Below are positions 49,472 to 55,517 of a stretch of 55,517 nt of DNA, in pieces. A program made the translations under genes and the position numbers. The notes beneath the pieces are model-generated. The model was not told the DNA's origin and did not search any database. It saw only the letters and a program-made list of their open reading frames with translations. How positions within the stretch are numbered: the first letter of the stretch is position 1; every line of letters begins with the position of its first letter. Source of the stretch: Ichthyophthirius multifiliis (lineage: Eukaryota; Ciliophora; Oligohymenophorea; Hymenostomatida); contig NW_004086279.1 in NCBI RefSeq assembly GCF_000220395.1, positions 1 to 55,517 on the forward strand, given 5' to 3'.

Positions 49472-52400
49472 TCAAACTATCTTGATTTGATTAAATTAAA
49501 TAAATTTATCATTTAGATCTATCCATTAGCCTTATTATTATAAATTTTATATATTTAAAACAACAGTTTCTCCTGGAATATTATTATTATTTTAAATATT
49601 TGGTGTTACATTAGGATTAAACAATTAGCAATTTAGAAAATTTTTAAAAAAGAACGCTCTAAAGAATTAAATAACATCTTCTTTAGAAACATTATCCATT
49701 TCTTTTATAATATTATTATTTTCTTAAAAATCAAAACTCTAATTTTATATATATTTCCAATAATATTATGCTTTCTCTTTTAAATTCTAAAAATTTAATC
49801 TCAAATTTTATTTAGTACTTTCTTTTAATTCTAAAAATGTTTTTTGATCCATTTATTTGAGATATTTTTCACCGAAATCATTTACCATAATAGCTATTTC
49901 TTTCTTATAAACATCAGGTGTATTTTTATATCCTTAAACAATTACATAATAAATAAAAATATCTTAAAAATTAATCAACTTACCAGAAACTATATATCCT
50001 AGTTATAATTAAGTTCTCAATTTTTCAAATGCATAACTATGTAAAGGTTTTTATATTATTTTTAATATAGCTCTTTATTTTATATTCATTTTGCCAAAAT
50101 AAAATATTGTTGCTCCTATGTTATTTTTATTATCTCTAGAAGAGTATAGATTTTTAAAAACTATTTTTTATTGGGGAAAAGAGAGTATTTTTAAAATAAT
50201 ATTTTTTTAAGATTATATATTATTTTTTAAATTAGAAGTTAATTGAAGGAAAGAGTTTTTGATTAAACTTTCTTGGACATTTCCAAAAGCATAAAAAGTT
50301 AAATAAAAGGAGTTTTTGAAATTATTTTAAAATTAATTGAGCTTTGGGAAATCTAAATTTTCTATATTTTATAAAATTTCTTTTTTGTCAAAGTAGTCTT
50401 TTATGAAAATTTTTTATAAAACTTCAGTAATAAATTACTAAAATAATATTTCATTTTCAAATTCTTTTATTTAATTTTAGATTTTTTTCTTGTTTTTTTC
50501 AAAATCTTCTTCCTTTATTTACACTTAGTTTAAACTTTTTGATATTTCCTTTATTATTTCTTCCTGCAAAGAATCGAAAGTTTCCAAATACATATCGAAT
50601 CCTTCTTTATTTGATTTTATTTCATATACAAGTCCATTAATTTCATATTTAAAAAGATTTTTTTTTAAAATCATTTGGAATTCATCGACAAAAATTTCAT
50701 TTGATATTTTATTAAAAATATCTTTTTTAACTAACTCGTGAGTAAATTATAAATAGATAACCTATTTAGGCTATTTAAATTCCATTTTACTTACTTAAAT
50801 GAGTAATCTTCCGTTTTCGTTGCTCAAAATAACTTAAGGAGTTTTAAAATCTTAAAATGAATTGTCAATATCGTCCAAAATAGTATCTTTTAAAATAGGG
50901 AAATTTTTCTAAGGTACTAATTCGAATTTTTTTTGGAAATTTAGAAAATCTGAAAGTTCTTTTTCGTTTAAAAATGTTTAAGTAAAAGTCAAATCCTAAA
51001 GTTTGTTTTCTTATAAAATCATATTTTTGAAAAAACTTTCGTTATTAGTATTATGAATAATAATTATTTTTTCGGGATTATTTAAAATATGTATTATTTT
51101 TTCGAAGTAGAAAATATTAAATTTTTTCAATAAATTCTTAAAACATAAAACTTCTTTGACTATTATATTTTAGTTTATTATTTAAGAAAATTCACTCAAT
51201 TAATCCATTACTTTTTCTTCTTATTAATTTTATAAAAAAAATAATTTTTCGAGAATTTCTTTAATTTGATAATATTTTTCCTTTTTTTCAGATATTTTTT
51301 ATATTTCTTGTACATAATAAAAATATATTTTTATTATTTCTTATATGTCATTTTTTGTCTCATTTAATAGCTCTATTTATATTTAAAATACCAAAAATTT
51401 ACTTAAAGTAGTAATCTCTTATTCTATATCTACTTCACATTTGCTTGATAGACCTTTTGCTGTTAAATATAGGCAAAAATTTGTTTCCTAGAATGCATAA
51501 TCGAATAAAATTTCGATAAATCTTAATGTCTTATATTCACTTTCTTCGTTGAAAGGTAGAATGAATAATATATGAAGTTTATTAGTTTTAGCATTTTCCT
51601 TTAATTGCAAATATGAGCCTTTTTAAATGGGTATTTATTCAGTTTACAATTTTGAATTTAAAAGAAGATTTGAATTTTCTGCTTTTTTCTAAAAAGAAGG
51701 TATTTGTGAAAAAAAGTTTTCAATTTTATTTTTAATTGAATTTTAATAAATAGAATCTACTTTTACTACTAAAGTCATATTTTCGGCAAAATAAAATTTT
51801 TAAAGAAACTCTCTTAAGGCAAAGTATGTATTTTTAGGATTCTTCATTAAAGAGTCGAAATTTCCACAGCCAAAAGTATTAATAGGATGTTATTTATCAC
51901 TTATATTAACTAATAATTCGTATATTCTATTAGCTTCATCGGTTAAACTATTCACATATTCAGAATCTACTGCTTATATTTCTCGCTCTAGTTAATCTTC
52001 TTTTAAAAGAGGGTCAATGAAAAATCGACTCCATACTTCTAATAGTTACTCAAAATTATTGTTTGTGCTTTAAAAATAATAATTTGTATTTCCATTTGCA
52101 GTAAATGCATTAGCTTATCCTCCTTTTTTTTTATTAAAATAATAATTATAATATAATATTTTTTTTTAAAAAAAAATACCATTTCTTGATATTAAATCAA
52201 AAAATAAATTATCATCCTGATATTTTTCACTTCCCATAAATAGCATATGTTCTAAAAGATGTGCAAGTCCTTATAATTAATCTGGATTATTAAAAGAGCC
52301 TACTTTTACGTCTAAAGAAGCTGCGCTTAAGGGTAAATTAGGTTCAGATATTAAAAGTACTTTTAAATTATTTTCTTTTAGTTTTATACTTTCGAATTTG

Positions 52401-52732
52401 CTTTTTATTGTTTTAGGTTTTATTATTTAATCTGTTATATCTAACCAATTATTTTGAAAAAATTGTTCGTTCGGATTTTCTAAAGGTTTTTTTTATTATG
52501 AAACATTGTATGTTTGTAAAAACAATAATATAGATGTTAGTAATATTATAACAAATAAGATTAGTCTTTTTAAGTATGGTCTTATTCTTTAGTATAAATT
52601 TAATTTCTGTTTACCTTAAACAAGTAGTTAATAATCGTTTAACTGTAGATTTTAATAATCTTATTTTATATCACAATAATTTAATTGTTTTTAGTTTAAA
52701 ATAAATATTCTTTTTTCCTTGTTATTATCCAT
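49472..52732 (-). CDS. M16 metallopeptidase, insulysin/nardilysin type, membrane-anchored
   Basis: One intron (52123-52179) leaves 1068 codons (1067 residues), the M16A length. After a 60-residue polar head there is a single span KRLILFVIILLTSILLFLQT, so a type II membrane protein is expected. The inverted zinc site is complete: GLAHLLEHMLFMGSEKYQDD (HxxEH) and, about 75 residues on, EREIQAVDSEYVN supplying the third ligand Glu. NAFTANGNTNYYF, the middle domains and RTQLQLGYIVSGKL near the C-terminus match insulysin architecture, ending with a Gln/Asn-rich tail and TGA 49472-49474. It should cut short peptides in an enclosed chamber, facing the lumen or outside. A second copy follows at the right edge of the window. 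Confidence 0.93.
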
Positions 52733-53733
52733 TTATTTTTAGATAAATTTTATTTAGTTTTTATAAATATAATTAATTATTTATTTTTATACTCAATTTT
52801 ATTAAATTATTTATTAATTTTAAAAATTAAATAAAAATAATATTTATTGTAAAAATAAAATTAAATATATATTTAATTATTTTAAATATTTAATATAAGA
52901 ATTTATTTAATAAATTTAGCGAGTATCTAAGAATATGAATTCTAATAACATAAAAAGTATATATTATTATTAAATTAAATTAAATAATAATCTTATTTAT
53001 ATAATTAAAATTTTAATTAACCTACATAATATAATATTAAGTATTTTATATGCTAAATTAAATTACTATAAATATAAAAAAGTTGATTATATTTTTTTAT
53101 AAATTTTATTTATTTTTCTAATTCTTATGAGAATTTAAAAATTAAATTTATTTTAAATTAATTAATTAAATATCATCTTTATAAAAAATGAAACTTTTAT
53201 CCATTGAATTTAAATAAAAAAATCACTATAATTAATACGCATTAAAAATACAATAAATATAAAATTATAATAAAAAAATAAAATAATTTAATTATTAAAA
53301 AAATATTTAATAAATAAAAATAAGTAAAAGAAAAAAATTAGAATAATTTTTGAATAATAAAATTTAATGAAAAATAATAAATTTTATATTTTAAAATTAA
53401 AAAAAAATTAAAAAAAAAAAAAAAATTGTTTTTATAAAAATAAAAAAATTGTAGCTTTCTTAAATAAATTAAATAATTTATATATATTAATTTCATATTT
53501 GAAATAAAAAAGTGTAAAAAAAATTATAAATTGTGAGAATTTTGAATTATAAATTAAACAAAAATATATATATATATATAATAAAATTTTATATAAATTA
53601 AAAAAATATATATATATATGAATAAATATTATATATTAATAAAAATAATATATATTAATAAATAAATATATAATATAAATATTATATTAATATTAAATAA
53701 ATAAATAATATAAAATAAATAAATAAATAATAA

Positions 53734-53772
<39 letters not shown>

Positions 53773-54465
53773 TACTTTTTTAACCACTTATCACTTTTGT
53801 ATTTTTTTTTTTTTTTTTTTATTATTTATCGCTTATTTTATGATTTATTTATTTAATTTTTTTTCTTTTAATTAATAATATATATATATTATTATTTTAA
53901 TTTTTTTATATTCATTTACTTATTTTTATACATAATAAATTATTTATTTATATATTTAAAATATAAAGCATTTATAAATAAGCAATATTTTTTTGTTTAT
54001 ATTATTATTAATTATATTAATTTATTATTGAATATTTATTTAATTATTTTTTATATATATATAATTTTTTTTAATCTTATTACTAATATAAATTTTGAAA
54101 TTTCTATAGAAAATAAATATTTTTATATAATAATATCATTTGAAATTTATTACATTTTTTTTAATTTATGATTTATAATATTTGTATTTTAATTAGAAAT
54201 TATTTAAAAAATTTTAATTTATTATGGAAATAATTTTTTATTAATTGCTGAGTTTTTTTTTTAAAAATATAATTTTGTTCATATAATCATTTCTTTATTT
54301 CCTAAAATTTTTTAAACACATAAAGAAAAATTTGGTTTTTATTTTTTTTAGTTATAATTAAAGAAAATTTTCAATTATTAATTAATTTTATAATCATGAT
54401 TAGATTTTAATTATTTTATAAATAAATAAATAGAATAAACTTACTTTGAATATATTATTGCTTAA
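52733..54465. other. AT-rich intergenic stretch with AAAT repeats
   Basis: Contains (AAAT)n at about 53715-53770. No coding frame except the short ORF that follows. Confidence 0.5.
53715..53770. repeat. (AAAT)n microsatellite
   Basis: Runs of AAATAAATAAAT on the plus strand in noncoding DNA. Confidence 0.85.
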
Positions 54466-54651
54466 ATGAATGATGAGAGTCTAGTTTTAGATAATGGAGT
54501 AATTGAAAAAACGGTTTAATTATTAGAAAACTATTCTGATTAAAAAATGAAGAAACTAAATTTGGAAGAGTTTTAATTATCTGAGGTGGAAAAGAGAAAA
54601 AATTACATCAATAATTTATTTTAAATATCATTCTTGAATAAATATATATGA
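54466..54651 (+). CDS. 61-residue ORF, possible first exon
   Basis: ATG 54466 to TGA 54649-54651: MNDESLVLDNGVIEKTVQLL then KMKKLNLEEFQLSEVEKRKN. Use of GAG, GTG, CTA and ACG codons stands out from the surrounding DNA, so it is probably coding. It could be a complete small helical protein or the first exon of a longer one whose donor site lies near the end. No family recognised. It sits between the two M16 copies on the opposite strand. Confidence 0.4.
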
Positions 54652-55135
54652 TTAAAAATAATCCAAATATATTTTATAAATTTTTAAGTTTAAAAGTTAT
54701 TATTTGATTAAAAAGAATAATAAATAATATAAAAAAATAATTATTTTAAAATAAAAATTTTAATAGTAATATAAGTGAAGAAATAATATTTATTTCATAA
54801 AAATTAAGCTAATTATATTTGCTATTTAATTATTTTTAATTTTGAAAAGAAAATGAACTTTTCATGATTTAAAAAATAATAATTAATTAATAAAACATAT
54901 AAGTAATAATAAATTTATTAATGTTAAAAAAGGATATTTGTTATAATTATTTATAAACTTTTAATTGTTAAAAATAACTAAATTAATTAAGTCTTTTTGA
55001 TACTAATGAATAGATTTAAAAATAATCAAATTTAAATAATATTTTTATATAAAAGTTCCGAAAAAAAAAGAAAATTTATAAATAATATTTTGAAAAATAA
55101 ATAAAAAATATAAATAATTATTTGAAAAAATAAAA

Positions 55136-55182
<47 letters not shown>

Positions 55183-55263
55183 TATTATATTATTTAAATA
55201 TAAAATTAAAAATTTTTAAAAAAATTATATAAAAAACATATTTTTATAAATAACATTAAATAT
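54652..55263. other. AT-rich intergenic stretch with (AT)n
   Basis: Includes a 38-base pure AT dinucleotide run at 55141-55178. No coding frame. Confidence 0.5.
55141..55178. repeat. (AT)19 microsatellite
   Basis: Uninterrupted AT dinucleotides followed by TTATTATT. Confidence 0.95.
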
Positions 55264-55517
55264 TCAAACTGCTTTTCCTTTATAAAATTTACTAAATTAA
55301 TCTTCTTGATCAATCCATTAGCCTAACTATTATAAATTTTAGATATTAAAAACAACATTTTCACCTTGATTATTATTATTATTTTAAATGTTTGGTGTAA
55401 CATTAGGATTAAATAATTAGAAATTAATGAAATTATCAAAAAGGATCATAAAAGATTTAATAACATCATTTTTAGAATGCCATCAATTTCTTAAATAAGA
55501 TTATTATTTTCTTAAAA
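55264..55517 (-). CDS. Second M16 metallopeptidase, C-terminal end only
   Basis: The frame ends at TGA 55264-55266 (after FSKFYKGKAV) and runs off the right edge. It is a clear paralogue of the M16 gene at 49472-52732: both share FNPNVTPNIQNNNN followed by a G-E-x-V-V stretch and NIQNLQQ.GQWID, and both have QENNN upstream. Within the visible part the frame must change once, near 55475-55482 (between EIDG and HSKNDVIKSF), one base short compared with the first copy. That may be a sequencing error, an allele problem or a sign of a decaying copy; the rest of the gene is outside the window. Confidence 0.75.

Noticed and set aside
50000-50060. Possible intron near the GYIVSG motif in the M16 gene
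   Set aside because: GT and AG are present, but reading straight through gives LINFQDIFIYYVIVQG in frame, as expected for insulysins at this place.
1-55517. Telomere repeats, tRNA/rRNA genes, CRISPR arrays, insertion sequences
   Set aside because: Looked for on both strands by eye. No CCCCAA-type repeats at either edge, no cloverleaf-like GC-rich segment and no repeat-spacer pattern or inverted terminal repeats were seen.

Overview
The window is nuclear DNA of a ciliate, probably a macronuclear chromosome fragment of an oligohymenophorean of the Tetrahymena / Ichthyophthirius kind. Three things point there. Conserved proteins read through only if TAA and TAG mean glutamine, and every complete gene ends at TGA. 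Introns are tiny (about 20-120 nt, a few near 200) with GT..AG ends and almost pure A/T. Intergenic DNA is nearly all A and T with microsatellites. No bacterial operons, tRNA, rRNA, CRISPR array, telomeric repeat or insertion sequence was seen.

Layout, left to right. 1-11 kb: a partial coiled-coil gene (-), a divergent coiled-coil gene (+), a large ciliate-type gene of unknown function (-), a dual-specificity phosphatase (-), an unknown gene (+) and a long coiled-coil gene with an Asn-repeat tract (+). 11.6-20.3 kb: glycogen branching enzyme (+), an unknown gene (-), the exon-junction helicase eIF4A3 (-), an unknown gene (-) and a cyclic-nucleotide phosphodiesterase (+). 20.5-30 kb: a CCDC81-like protein (+), a roadblock/LC7 dynein light chain (-), an EF-hand protein (-), a small tail-anchored protein (+), a Misato homologue (-) and a MORN-repeat protein with an acylation-type N-terminus (-). 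30-40.6 kb is sparse: two unknown genes, a TMEM184-type membrane protein (+) and a Swt1-like HEPN protein (+). 41-55.5 kb: an unknown low-complexity gene (-), succinyl-CoA ligase beta (-), a spinster-like MFS transporter (+), a RecA-fold protein resembling SWSAP1 (-), an insulysin-type M16 peptidase (-), a 61-residue ORF (+) and the 3' end of a second M16 peptidase in tandem (-).

The genes do not form one pathway; the mix is ordinary housekeeping and cilium/cortex biology. The most notable points are: several conserved genes that each need one extra base at an A/T run to stay in frame (assembly undercount, or real -1 frameshifting or transcriptional slippage); a SWSAP1-like ATPase with a degenerate Walker A; a small Swt1-like HEPN gene; an LC7 gene whose first coding exon is only the ATG; and the tandem M16 pair. 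Gene ends and introns were read by eye. For ten genes the exon lengths sum to a multiple of three with the introns given, which supports those models. For three others the sum misses by exactly one base.
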